Part shown: piece after piece, positions 25,414 through 34,764 of the stretch
How positions within the stretch are numbered: the stretch's first letter is position 1
Layout: each line of letters starts with the position of its first letter
DNA from: JACKEQ01 sp041389565
GTDB taxonomy: Bacteria; Myxococcota_A; UBA796; GCA-2862545
DNA length: 64,000 nt
Reading direction: 5' to 3'
NCBI GenBank assembly: GCA_041389565.1
Contig: JAWKRP010000011.1
Location: forward strand, 62,001-126,000
The notes under the pieces: model-generated
The model's input: only the letters and a program-made list of their open reading frames with translations
Told to the model about the DNA's origin: nothing
Database searches by the model: none
Program-made: the position numbers and the translations under genes

Positions 25414-25442
25414 TTGACATGGCCCCCGCAGTGGGGCAGCAT
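25414..25442 (+). promoter_or_regulatory. candidate sigma-70 promoter of the beta-helix/MopE gene
   Basis: A perfect TTGACA at 25414-25419, a 17-base spacer and CAGCAT at 25437-25442 (keeps the A at position 2 and the final AT). It sits 45 bases before the start at 25487, within the 101-base gap after the acyl-CoA-dehydrogenase-like gene. A perfect -35 is notable in such GC-rich DNA. Confidence 0.5.
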
Positions 25443-25486
25443 GCGGAGGAGGCTGCTCCGCGCCCGGAGCAGCAGAGGACCTGTTC

Positions 25487-28207
25487 ATGGCTTCCATTGT
25501 CTCTTTGCTCTCCCTCCAGGCGTTCGCGGGGCCGGTCGCTGCGCAGGGGTCGATCCAGCAGGCTGTCGCCCAGGCATGCAACAGCGGCACGCCGGTCGTC
25601 ATCGAGCTGCAGACCGACGACCGCACCGACTGGTTCATCGGGCCGGGCGGCGTCAACGGCGACCTGATCGAGTACCCGGCGCCTGGCGTGTGCGGGCCCA
25701 ACTTCCCGCCCATCACGATCCGGGGCAGCGACGGGCCGGCCTACATCCACATGCAGCCCCAGGCCACGGCCACGGAAGCCAACCTGATGACGTTCACGGG
25801 TGGCGCGCGCGTCACCCTCGAGAACGTCGTGCTCGTCGGGCGCACCACCGCGGAAGACGCGAACGGCCTCGGCTCGGAGTTCGCGCCCCTCTGCGCGGCG
25901 CTCGGCGACCAGGTGCGCGGCGTGCGCCACACCTCCGCGCAGACGGGAGCGGGCTCGCTCACCGTGAACGACGCCACGTTCCGCTGCCTCGACGCTCCGC
26001 CCACCCAGGTCACGCGGGGCGGCGCGATCTACTCCGAGGGCGTGCCGCTCACGATCACCAACTCCGTGTTCGACGCGAACCAGGCCGAGCAAGGCGAGGG
26101 TGGTGCCGTCGCGATGATCGCCGGCAACGCGAACCTCGGCGCGCTCACCACGCCGAGCATGGTGATCGACGGTGCGGTGTTCCTCCGGAACTACGCCAAC
26201 TTCGGCGGCGCCATCCTGAACACGGTGCCCGGCTACGCGGTGAACATCACCGACGCCAACTTCGATCTCAACGTCGGCCGGTTCGGCGCGGGTGCCGTCC
26301 TGCTCGAGAACAACGGCGACGTGGTGGTCGAGCGGTCGGTGCTCGACCGCCAGAACATCGACAACTTCGAGGTGGGCCAGCAGGGCGGTGCGCTCCTCGT
26401 GCGGAACACCAACAGCCTCCTGTTCCGCAACAACCTGGTGTGTGGCTCCTGGGCCGGCGCCGGCGGCGGCGTGTACGCCGAAGACCCGGGCCCCACGCGC
26501 ATCCAGGGCAGCATCTTCGCCGAGAACGGCGCGGTCTGCTACGGCGGCGGTCTGTTCATCGACGAGCCGTTCGGCGCGCCCGTGAACGACGTGTCGGTCG
26601 TGAACAACACGTTCATCGGCAACGAGGCCGGGCGGGCGCCCGCGTTCTCGGGTCTCAACCTGCTGTGCGCCTACGGTGGCGGCGGTGGCGCGGCGTTCTG
26701 GGGCGTGAACCCCGACTTCCGCAACAACGTCGTGGCCTACCAGACGTTCGGCGGCGGCGTGCTCGGCCACTACGAGGAGTTCCGGCCGCCCCCCGCGTAC
26801 CAGATCGGCGACGCCATCGGGCTGTACAACAACATCTGGTACACGAACAACGACAGCGTCACCAACTCGCCGGGCCACGTCACGGGCGACTTCGCCTCGG
26901 TCGCGTTCCACCCGAGCAACCTGGTCGATGTCGATCCGCAGATCGTCTACCCCGGCGTCGGCGAGTTCAACTGCGCGCCCGACGCGTTCTACCCGGCGCG
27001 CACGTCGCCCGCGGTGAACAACGGCGGTGGTCCGGTCACCGGCGGCATCCCCGGCAACTGCGTCGACATGGTCGACACGAGCCCGGTGCCCGACTTCGAC
27101 CACGACTCGCCGCTCGCGAACGATCCCGCGTGCGACATCGGGGCGTTCGGTGGTGACTACGGCCTGTTCGCGAAAGACACCGACGGCGACGGCGTGCAGA
27201 ACCTGTTCGACTGCAACGACAACGACTCCACGGTGCGTCCCGGCGCACCGGAGGTCTGCGACTTCATCGACAACGACTGCAACGGCGTCGTCGACGACAA
27301 CCTCGATGTCGTCTGGTACTTCGACGCGGACGGCGACGGGTACGGCTCGTACGACTCCGCGCAGGAGCTCTCCTGCACGCAGCCCATCGGCAAGGTCGCC
27401 AACAACGACGACTGCAACGATCAGAACGCGGCGATCAGCCCCGGAGCCGCCGAGATCTGCGACAGCCTCGACAACAACTGCAACGGCGATCTCGACGAGG
27501 GATTGCCGGTCACGCAGTGGTTCCTCGACACCGACAACGACGGCTTCGGCGACAACGCCTCGCTTCGGGAGAGCTGCCAGCAGCCCGCACCGACCTACAT
27601 CCAGGTCGGCAACGACTGCAACGACGGGGATCCGAACGTGTTCCCGGGCCGTCCCGAGATCTGCGATGGTCTCGACAATGACTGCGATGGGCTCATCGAT
27701 GCTGCCGATCCCGACGCAGTGGGCGTCCAGCGGTTCCGGGTCGATGGCGACGGCGACGGGTTCGGCCCGATCGACAGCGAGCAGCTCCGCTGCGCGGGTG
27801 AAGCCGGTCCTGAAGGCCTGCTGCCCGTCGAGCAGGGCGCCCCGTCCGACTGTGACGACGGCAACCCCGACATCAGCCCCGCCGCGCAGGAGATCTGCGC
27901 CAACAAGGACGTCGACGAAGACTGCGACGGCCTGATCGACGAGCTCGATGGCAACACCGCCGACATCCAGTACGTGTACGCGGATGCCGACGGCGACGGC
28001 CTCGGCGACAACCTGTCGTTCACCGCGTTCTGCCCGGGCGATACGCAGCCCGCGGGCGTCCTGTCGGCTGGCGACTGCGACGACAGCGACCCGCTCGTCG
28101 GGCAGTGCCCCGACTCGTGTGGCTGCCAGTCCACGGTGGCGCCGGCGCAGGGCATGTTCGCGATGCTGTTCGGCCTCGGCGCGCTCCTGGTGCGTCGCCG
28201 CCGCTGA
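25487..28207 (+). CDS. secreted beta-helix protein with MopE-type repeats and MYXO-CTERM-like tail
   Basis: The protein has 906 residues: a short signal peptide (ASIVSLLSLQAFAGPVAAQ), a right-handed parallel beta-helix region (about 90-560, with repeated NNTFIGNEAG, GGGVYAEDPG and GGAIYSEG turns) and five putative-metal-binding MopE repeats (about 565-870). These are of the form DCNDxxxxxxPGxxEICDxxDNDCNGxxD. The tail reads DSCGCQST, a hydrophobic stretch (GMFAMLFGLGALLV), then RRRR. MopE repeats bind calcium or copper in known members; this is inference here. The tail would direct cleavage and surface anchoring. SD AGAGGA precedes the ATG; a promoter is proposed at 25414. Confidence 0.88.
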   Translation: MASIVSLLSLQAFAGPVAAQGSIQQAVAQACNSGTPVVIELQTDDRTDWFIGPGGVNGDLIEYPAPGVCGPNFPPITIRGSDGPAYIHMQPQATATEANLMTFTGGARVTLENVVLVGRTTAEDANGLGSEFAPLCAALGDQVRGVRHTSAQTGAGSLTVNDATFRCLDAPPTQVTRGGAIYSEGVPLTITNSVFDANQAEQGEGGAVAMIAGNANLGALTTPSMVIDGAVFLRNYANFGGAILNTVPGYAVNITDANFDLNVGRFGAGAVLLENNGDVVVERSVLDRQNIDNFEVGQQGGALLVRNTNSLLFRNNLVCGSWAGAGGGVYAEDPGPTRIQGSIFAENGAVCYGGGLFIDEPFGAPVNDVSVVNNTFIGNEAGRAPAFSGLNLLCAYGGGGGAAFWGVNPDFRNNVVAYQTFGGGVLGHYEEFRPPPAYQIGDAIGLYNNIWYTNNDSVTNSPGHVTGDFASVAFHPSNLVDVDPQIVYPGVGEFNCAPDAFYPARTSPAVNNGGGPVTGGIPGNCVDMVDTSPVPDFDHDSPLANDPACDIGAFGGDYGLFAKDTDGDGVQNLFDCNDNDSTVRPGAPEVCDFIDNDCNGVVDDNLDVVWYFDADGDGYGSYDSAQELSCTQPIGKVANNDDCNDQNAAISPGAAEICDSLDNNCNGDLDEGLPVTQWFLDTDNDGFGDNASLRESCQQPAPTYIQVGNDCNDGDPNVFPGRPEICDGLDNDCDGLIDAADPDAVGVQRFRVDGDGDGFGPIDSEQLRCAGEAGPEGLLPVEQGAPSDCDDGNPDISPAAQEICANKDVDEDCDGLIDELDGNTADIQYVYADADGDGLGDNLSFTAFCPGDTQPAGVLSAGDCDDSDPLVGQCPDSCGCQSTVAPAQGMFAMLFGLGALLVRRRR

Positions 28208-28243
28208 TGGCGTGAGCGGGCTGCGCTCGCGAGGCCCCCTCGG

Positions 28244-28276
28244 AACGCCCGGCATCCCCCACGGATGTCGGGCGTT
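28244..28276. terminator. bidirectional terminator between two convergent giant-protein genes
   Basis: AACGCCCGGCATC, a seven-base loop, GATGTCGGGCGTT: 13 pairs with one G-U wobble, followed by TCTGTGT on the plus strand. It lies 36 bases after the beta-helix/MopE stop and 13 bases before the stop of the convergent gene, so it can terminate both. Confidence 0.88.
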
Positions 28277-28288
28277 TCTGTGTGGGGG

Positions 28289-31200
28289 CTACGGAATCCA
28301 GGCGCCGTTCGGGCCGCCGAAGGCTCCGGGATCCGCGGGGCTGCCGTCCCAGTCGAGGGGTGCGGCGGGGTCGCCTGCGTCTCGCGCGGGCGAGGAGGGC
28401 GTGAGGGACCAGCTGTCGTTCGTCCAGTCGGCGTCGTTCGTGAGGCTGAGGACGAACGGATTCAGCGTGGAGTTGCCGTCTGCGGCGTCGGGCGGCGGGC
28501 TCAGGTTCGTGTAGTTGCCCGGGATGTTGTCGTAGAGCCAGCTGTAGGACTGCGTGTACGTGGCCTGGCTGAACCCGAGTGCGTTCGTGACCGCGTACCC
28601 GCCGCGGTTCCCCACGAACACGCCGTGCCGCACGTCGACCGTGGCGTAGGCGAGATCGAGCGCGGAGCCGCGCTGCACGGCGTAGTTGAGCGTGAACGTG
28701 ACGTGGTCGAACGACGCCGTGGACCCGAGGTTCGCCGCTCCGGTGATCGCGATCCCCGCGCCGGCCGTCGCTGCCGTGTTGTCGGACACGATGAGGTTCG
28801 CGGCCACGAGGTCAGCGCGGTCGACCAGCATGCCGCCACCGTCGGCCGACCACGCGCCGTTCCCGGCCACGAGCACCTGCGACGCCTCGAGCAGGCTGTT
28901 CGGCCCGACGAAGACCCCTCCGGCCCGTGCACCCGCATCGTTGTCGACGATCCGAACGCCCGTGAGCACGGCGTCGGCACCGTCGAGGTAGAGGCCCGCT
29001 CCCTTCGCGGCCTCACAGTCCTGGACGTGCACGTCGACGAGCTCGATCACGCCGTCGCGTACGTGGATTCCGCCGCCTCCCGCGCTGAACCCACCCGAGA
29101 TCGTGAGGCTCTCGAGCACGCTCGACGCACCTGAGGTGCTGGTGAACACGGCTCCGTTGCGTGCCCCGTCGAGCCAGGTGACCCCCGGACCGGCGCCGCG
29201 CAGCGTGAGGCTCTTGCCGGCTGGGTCGGCGTGGGTGGTGTACATGCCCGGACCGATGTCGACGACATACCCCGAAGCCGTCGCCATCATGGCCTCTTCG
29301 ACGCTCGTGTAGTCCTCGGGCACCCGCGTGTCGCCGTTCACCACCGCCACGGCCAGCCGGGGCAGCGAGAGGGCCGTGCCGTCGTCGACCACGAGCTCCA
29401 CGACGTACGAGCCCGCGCGGTCGGGGGTGAACGACACGATGGAGGTGTCGGCGCCCGCCAGATCGGCCTGGGTGAGCGAGCTGCGCCCGGGGACCCCGAT
29501 GAGCGTCCATTGGAAGGCCAGCGGGCTCATGTCGGGATCGCTCGACCCCGAGCCGTCGAACTGCACGAGCACCCCGGGATCGACCCGGACGTCCGGGCTC
29601 GTCACGGCCAGGGGCCGGTGATCGAACGGCGACGTGGGGTTCGTACCCATCAGCTTCTCGTCGGGGTCGGACACGCCGTCGCCGTCGGTGTCCGCGAGGT
29701 CGGGACGCCAGCCGTCGAGGTACTCGTTGAGGTTGTCGATCGAGTCGCCGTCGAGATCGAGGTACCGGTCGTCGACCGTCGGGTCGAGTCCGTACAGCAG
29801 CTCCCACCCGTCGGGGATCTGGTCGGCGTCGGCGTCGATCTGCCAGTAGTTCCAGGTGGGGACCGCCGTGGGGCCCCCGAAGTGCCCGAGATCTCCGGGC
29901 GAGCCGTCCGGGTCGAGGTCGTTGCCGGCGTCGATCATGGGGCTCGTGGGCCGGAGGTGGGCGTCGAGCGACGTGGGGTCGGTGCGGTCGAACAGCACGA
30001 GCTGCGGGTTCGCGACGACCGCGCCCTGATGGGCGGCGAGCTGCGGGGGGTTCGTGGGATTGAGCGGGAACTCGGGACGCCAGATCCCCGTGTTCTGCAG
30101 CTGCACCGTCGTGCCGCCGACCTGCTCGATCTGGTGGTCGTCGTTCGAGAAGAACACCGAGTTCGTGATCGTGGCCGGACCGTCGTTGAAGTAGAACCCG
30201 CCGCCGTTGACCGCCTTGTTCGCGACCACGGTGACGTGGTCGGCCACGAGGGGGAGCGTGCTGAACCGGTACAGCGCGCCGCCCGTGGTGACCGCCGTGT
30301 TGTGGTGGATGAGCACGTTCTGCAGTGTGAGCGCGGCTTCGCCGAAGTGCAGCGCGCCTCCCGTGCCGCCCGACCGGTTCTCGCCGATCGTGCCGTGCGA
30401 CCACACGAGCGAGGAGCTCCCCGTGCCGAACACCGCGCCGCCGGACGAGATCGCGGTGTTCCGCAGGGCGTGGACCTCCGTGAGCGTCGCCGTGCACTGA
30501 TCGAGGGACATCGCCCCTCCGCGGTCGGCGACGTTGTCGACGATCGACACGCGCTCGGCGACGAGCGTGCTCTGCTCGCACCGCACGCCGCCTCCGAGGT
30601 TCCCGCTGCCGCGCTGGAGCGTCACGTCGCGGAGGGTGAGCATGCCGCCCGAGGTGAGCTGCACCACCGGATACCCGGGAACGCCGATGAGGTGCGTGAC
30701 GTCTGCGCCTGCGCCTTCGACCGTGTACTGCTTGCCGTTGTGCACGAGGAACGTCGGCCAGTCTCCTGCGGCCACGTGGATGATGTCGCCGTTCAGAGCG
30801 CTCGCGATGGCGTCGTTCACCGTGGAGAAGTCGCCGGGCACGAACAGATCGCCGCCCACGTCGACGGCCGTGCGCGCCGGGAGCGACGACGCAGCGCTGT
30901 CGGACACGACCACCGCCAGCTCGTACGCACCGCGCACGTCGGGAACGAACGTCGGAGTGGCGGTGTCGGCGCCCACGAGGTCGGACGCCGTGAGCAGCGA
31001 GCCCACGGGGACGGACGTGAACGACCACTGGAACGCGAGCGGGTCTCCGTTCGGGTCGGACGAGGCCGTGCCGTCGAGCTGCACCGTGAGGCCGACCGAC
31101 GAGATGTACGGCCCCCCCGCGTCGGCGACGGGCTTGTTGTCGCCCGCGAACAGCGGGTCGGTCGCGCCCGACAGCTCGGCGGCGTCGGACACGCCGTCCT

Positions 31201-34200
31201 GGTCGGAGTCTGCGCGGTACGGGTGCGTTCCGGCCGCGTGCTCCTGGGCGTTGTCGAGACCGTCTCCGTCGGGATCCCCGCTGGCGTCGGGGCTCAGCGG
31301 GTCGAGGCCCGCCCAGACCTCCCAGCCGTCGGACATCCCGTCGCCATCGACGTCGAGCCGCCACCGGCCGTCGACCGGGTGGACCGTGCCGAACCCGGCG
31401 TCGGCCCGAGAACCGTCGGCATCCCGGCGGTCGACCCAGCCCGCGTCGTGCGACGAGCTGCCGAGACGCCCGTAGGCCTCGAGATTCGCGGGGGCGTCGC
31501 GAACCCAGAACCCCAGCCGGACGTCGGCCGCGCCACGGGGGGTCTGAGCTTCCCAGGCGCTCAGCCCGAGCAGCGGCACATCGTCGGTCTGCGCGCCGAA
31601 CACCGTGGCGTTCCAGCTCGAGCCGATCACCAACGGACCGACGAACGTGTTCCCCTCGACGAGGACGCTGTCCATCGTGAGCTCGGCGAGCTGGAGCCAG
31701 ATCCCCGACGGAGCGACGTTGCCCACGAACGACGCGCCCGACACGGTGGGATCGGAGTTGCTGCCGGTGAAGTACAGCACGTTGCCGAAGGTGGACCGGT
31801 TGCCCACGAACGCGCACCCCTCGAGGGTGGCACGGGCCGTCGAGCTGCCGTCGTACCAGATCGCGGCGCCGTCTTCGGAGGCCTCGTTGCCGGCGAACAC
31901 GGCACCGCGCACGTCGAGGTCGCCCTCGATCGCGTAGATCCCGGCGCCCTCGGTGGCCCGATTGCCGACCATGACGAGGTCTTCGGCGACGATGGGCGTC
32001 TCGTACGCGAACACCGCGCCGCCGTTGTTGCTGGCCGCGTTGTCGCGGAACGTGACGCGGTAGAGCCCGAGCACGTCGGCGTCTTCGATCTCGATGGCTC
32101 CGCCGGCACCCGCGTTGTAGCCCTGCTCGAGGGTGAGGTCGGCCAGGTTCAGCGAGCCCGCGCTCATCCGGATCAGGGGGTTGGCCCCGTCTCCGCGCAG
32201 CACCACGCCCGGACCCGTTCCGAACACCGACAGGTGCCGGTTGTTCGGCTCGACGCGGAGGTCGTACGTGCCGGGGTCGACCGCGACGACGTTCCCGGAC
32301 TGCACGGCCGCCAGCGCCTCGCCCACCGTGGGGTAGTCGACGGGCACGTGTGCGCCCTGCGCCGCCACGATGGTGGTGCTGTGGGTCGAGGTGCGCAGGC
32401 CGTCGTCGACCTCGACCGACAGCGTGTACGTGCCCGACGCGTCGGGCGTGAACGTGGCTTCCGGCGCCGCGGGGTCGTCGACGCCCGTGAGCAGGCTCCC
32501 GCCGGGTGCCGTGAGCGTCCACGCGTACGTGAGGGGGTCGCCGTTCGGGTCGAAGGTCGCGCCTTCCACGCGGACCTCGAGGCCCACGAGCGCGAGGCGT
32601 GTACCGCCCACGTCCGCGACGGGAACCTGATCGCGGGGGTCGGACGGATCGTGCCCCGCTGCGGTCTCGGTGAGGTCGTCGACTCCGTCGTCGTCGCTGT
32701 CGACCGCGTGGGGATCGCTGTCGAAGGCCTGTTCTTCGAGGTTCGTGAGGCCGTCGCCGTCGAGGTCGAGCGCGCTGTCGTCGCCAGCGGTCGTCAGGCC
32801 GTGCCGCAGCTCGTAGCCGTCGTTCAGCCCGTCTGCATCGACGTCGGCGAGCGGCGCGTCCCAGCCCTCCGCCGCTGCGCCTCCGTACGCACCGAGATCG
32901 CCGATCGAGCCGTCGCGGTCGGGCCGGCCGGGGAGCACGTCGCGCAGCGCCGAGTCCGGCATCAGCCTGAGGTCGGGCGCGGACGGATCGTCGCTCACGT
33001 ACCCCGGCGGCACCCGGACGGCGTCGCGTACCCAGGCGTAGAAGTACTGATTCGAGGCGTTCACGTCGCGGAGGTCCCACGACTCGTTGCCCATGAACGC
33101 GAGGTCTTCCCACTCGAGCGATGCATTCAGCCGCGAGCCATCGGCGTCGGTGCCCGTGGGGTCGGTGTAGAGCGCGGCCTGGCCGTCGTTGTCCGAGAAC
33201 ACCGTGCGGCGGACGTCGAGGGCTCCACCCTGCACGTACACGGCGGAGGGGAACAGCCCACCCGAGGTGCCGCCGTGCACCGTGAGGTCGGACAGCACAC
33301 CCGTCGGGCCTTCGCGCCGGAGCCCCGCATCATCGGTGGCGTACAGGGCCACGGCGCTGCCCGCACGCTGGCTGTGGTTGTACGCGAACGCGGTGTTCGT
33401 GATCTCGAGGTGCCCGCCCTTCACCGCGATGGCGCCGCCGTTGTAGTACCCGGTGTTCCGGTCGAACACGGACCGGCGCACCGTGAGCTCGGCTCGCTCG
33501 CCGAACACGGCCCCCCCGGCCAGCTGGCTGTCGTTGTCGGCGAACTTCGCGTCGTCGATCGTGACGCGCGCGCTGCCGAGCGCCGCGATGGCGCCCCCGC
33601 GCCCGGCCACGCTGTTGCGCTCGAAGCACACGTTGCGCACGGCCACGGCGCCGCTCGGCACGAACAGCCCGCCGCCGTCCTCCGGCTCGACCACCGACCA
33701 CCGGGTGCCCGAGCCCCCGGCGACCGTGACGTCGTGGAGCGCGCCGCCGTCCATCTGGAGCACGCTCCCCGCGAGCGCGCCGTACAGCGTGGTGTACGCG
33801 CAGCCGTTCCCAGCGAGCACGATGTCGCGCCCGGTGAGGTCGAGGTTGACGATGTGCGTGCCGTCGCCGAACTGCAGCACGCCTCCGTCGGGCGTCGCAT
33901 CGAGCGCATCGGCGAAGGTCGGCCAGGCGCCCACGTCGACCTCGTCGAGGTAGCCGTCGCAGTCCTCGTCCACGGCGTTCCCGGCCACCTCGGGGGCGAG
34001 CCCACCGATGTCGGCAGTGGTGTCGTCGCAGTCGCGGTCGTCCGCCACCACGCCGGGGCTCGGGCCACACGCGGCGATGGGGCGGGTGGGGTCTCCGGAG
34101 CCGTCTCCGTCGTCGTCGACGTAGTGGGCGGTGAGCGCCAGGCCCTCGTCGATCGCGCCGTCGCAGTCGTTGTCGAGGCCGTCGCACTGCTCGGGCGCCG

Positions 34201-34714
34201 CGGGGTGGGACGCCGCGTCGCTGTCGTCGCAGTCGGTGGCCTCGACGGCGTAGCCCTCGGGGGGCCAGCAGTCTTCGGTGCTTCCGACGGCAGCCCCCGT
34301 CCCGAAGCCGTCTCCGTCGGCGTCGACGAAGAACGACCGCGTCACGCCCTCGTCGATCTCACCATCGCAGTCGTTGTCGATCTGGTCGCAGATCTCCTCG
34401 GCGTCGGGACGGATGGCGGGCGAGGTGTCGTCGCAGTCGCCCGCCTGGGTGGAGCCGTCTTCGGGCAGGGTGCACACGCGGCGGACGAAGTCGGGGTCTC
34501 CGAACCCGTCGCGATCGCGGTCCCAGTACGCCACGATGGCGACGTCCTCGTCGATCTGTCCGTCGCAGTCGTTGTCGATCCCGTCGCACACCTCCTCCGC
34601 ACCCTTGAACACGGCCGGGTTGGTGTCGTCGCAGTCGCGCCGGCCGGACTTCCCATCGTCGTCGAGGTCGGCGCAGCCACCCAACAGCACCATCGCGAGG
34701 AACACGCGCTTCAA
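28289..34714 (-). CDS. giant surface lipoprotein: MopE repeats plus four beta-helix domains with TSP3-like and PKD modules
   Basis: The protein has 2141 residues. It begins at a TTG with GGAGGG upstream, giving the lipoprotein signal MKRVFLAMVLLGG-Cys. Four MopE-type repeats (about 20-250) are followed by an alternating series: beta-helix 1 (255-585), a thrombospondin-3-like Asp-rich block with DVDADGLNDGYELRHG (about 618-690), a PKD-like domain (DPNGDPLTYAWTL, 700-788), beta-helix 2, TSP3-like (about 1115), PKD, beta-helix 3, TSP3-like, PKD and beta-helix 4 (about 1795-2138). Each beta-helix opens with a VPxDYxTVxEA-type segment. There is no MYXO-CTERM tail, so it is anchored by its N-terminal lipid. 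It could be an adhesin, glycan-binding or prey-contact protein; function is unknown. Confidence 0.88.
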   Translation of the reverse strand: MKRVFLAMVLLGGCADLDDDGKSGRRDCDDTNPAVFKGAEEVCDGIDNDCDGQIDEDVAIVAYWDRDRDGFGDPDFVRRVCTLPEDGSTQAGDCDDTSPAIRPDAEEICDQIDNDCDGEIDEGVTRSFFVDADGDGFGTGAAVGSTEDCWPPEGYAVEATDCDDSDAASHPAAPEQCDGLDNDCDGAIDEGLALTAHYVDDDGDGSGDPTRPIAACGPSPGVVADDRDCDDTTADIGGLAPEVAGNAVDEDCDGYLDEVDVGAWPTFADALDATPDGGVLQFGDGTHIVNLDLTGRDIVLAGNGCAYTTLYGALAGSVLQMDGGALHDVTVAGGSGTRWSVVEPEDGGGLFVPSGAVAVRNVCFERNSVAGRGGAIAALGSARVTIDDAKFADNDSQLAGGAVFGERAELTVRRSVFDRNTGYYNGGAIAVKGGHLEITNTAFAYNHSQRAGSAVALYATDDAGLRREGPTGVLSDLTVHGGTSGGLFPSAVYVQGGALDVRRTVFSDNDGQAALYTDPTGTDADGSRLNASLEWEDLAFMGNESWDLRDVNASNQYFYAWVRDAVRVPPGYVSDDPSAPDLRLMPDSALRDVLPGRPDRDGSIGDLGAYGGAAAEGWDAPLADVDADGLNDGYELRHGLTTAGDDSALDLDGDGLTNLEEQAFDSDPHAVDSDDDGVDDLTETAAGHDPSDPRDQVPVADVGGTRLALVGLEVRVEGATFDPNGDPLTYAWTLTAPGGSLLTGVDDPAAPEATFTPDASGTYTLSVEVDDGLRTSTHSTTIVAAQGAHVPVDYPTVGEALAAVQSGNVVAVDPGTYDLRVEPNNRHLSVFGTGPGVVLRGDGANPLIRMSAGSLNLADLTLEQGYNAGAGGAIEIEDADVLGLYRVTFRDNAASNNGGAVFAYETPIVAEDLVMVGNRATEGAGIYAIEGDLDVRGAVFAGNEASEDGAAIWYDGSSTARATLEGCAFVGNRSTFGNVLYFTGSNSDPTVSGASFVGNVAPSGIWLQLAELTMDSVLVEGNTFVGPLVIGSSWNATVFGAQTDDVPLLGLSAWEAQTPRGAADVRLGFWVRDAPANLEAYGRLGSSSHDAGWVDRRDADGSRADAGFGTVHPVDGRWRLDVDGDGMSDGWEVWAGLDPLSPDASGDPDGDGLDNAQEHAAGTHPYRADSDQDGVSDAAELSGATDPLFAGDNKPVADAGGPYISSVGLTVQLDGTASSDPNGDPLAFQWSFTSVPVGSLLTASDLVGADTATPTFVPDVRGAYELAVVVSDSAASSLPARTAVDVGGDLFVPGDFSTVNDAIASALNGDIIHVAAGDWPTFLVHNGKQYTVEGAGADVTHLIGVPGYPVVQLTSGGMLTLRDVTLQRGSGNLGGGVRCEQSTLVAERVSIVDNVADRGGAMSLDQCTATLTEVHALRNTAISSGGAVFGTGSSSLVWSHGTIGENRSGGTGGALHFGEAALTLQNVLIHHNTAVTTGGALYRFSTLPLVADHVTVVANKAVNGGGFYFNDGPATITNSVFFSNDDHQIEQVGGTTVQLQNTGIWRPEFPLNPTNPPQLAAHQGAVVANPQLVLFDRTDPTSLDAHLRPTSPMIDAGNDLDPDGSPGDLGHFGGPTAVPTWNYWQIDADADQIPDGWELLYGLDPTVDDRYLDLDGDSIDNLNEYLDGWRPDLADTDGDGVSDPDEKLMGTNPTSPFDHRPLAVTSPDVRVDPGVLVQFDGSGSSDPDMSPLAFQWTLIGVPGRSSLTQADLAGADTSIVSFTPDRAGSYVVELVVDDGTALSLPRLAVAVVNGDTRVPEDYTSVEEAMMATASGYVVDIGPGMYTTHADPAGKSLTLRGAGPGVTWLDGARNGAVFTSTSGASSVLESLTISGGFSAGGGGIHVRDGVIELVDVHVQDCEAAKGAGLYLDGADAVLTGVRIVDNDAGARAGGVFVGPNSLLEASQVLVAGNGAWSADGGGMLVDRADLVAANLIVSDNTAATAGAGIAITGAANLGSTASFDHVTFTLNYAVQRGSALDLAYATVDVRHGVFVGNRGGYAVTNALGFSQATYTQSYSWLYDNIPGNYTNLSPPPDAADGNSTLNPFVLSLTNDADWTNDSWSLTPSSPARDAGDPAAPLDWDGSPADPGAFGGPNGAWIP

Positions 34715-34764
34715 GAAGACCCTCCAAGCACGGAAGGTGCCCCCCTGGGCACCGTTTCGCAACC

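Noticed and set aside
24707..28255. An 1182-codon minus-strand frame opposite the beta-helix/MopE gene.
   Set aside because: It lies opposite obvious MopE repeats and a MYXO-CTERM-like tail, with no domain of its own.
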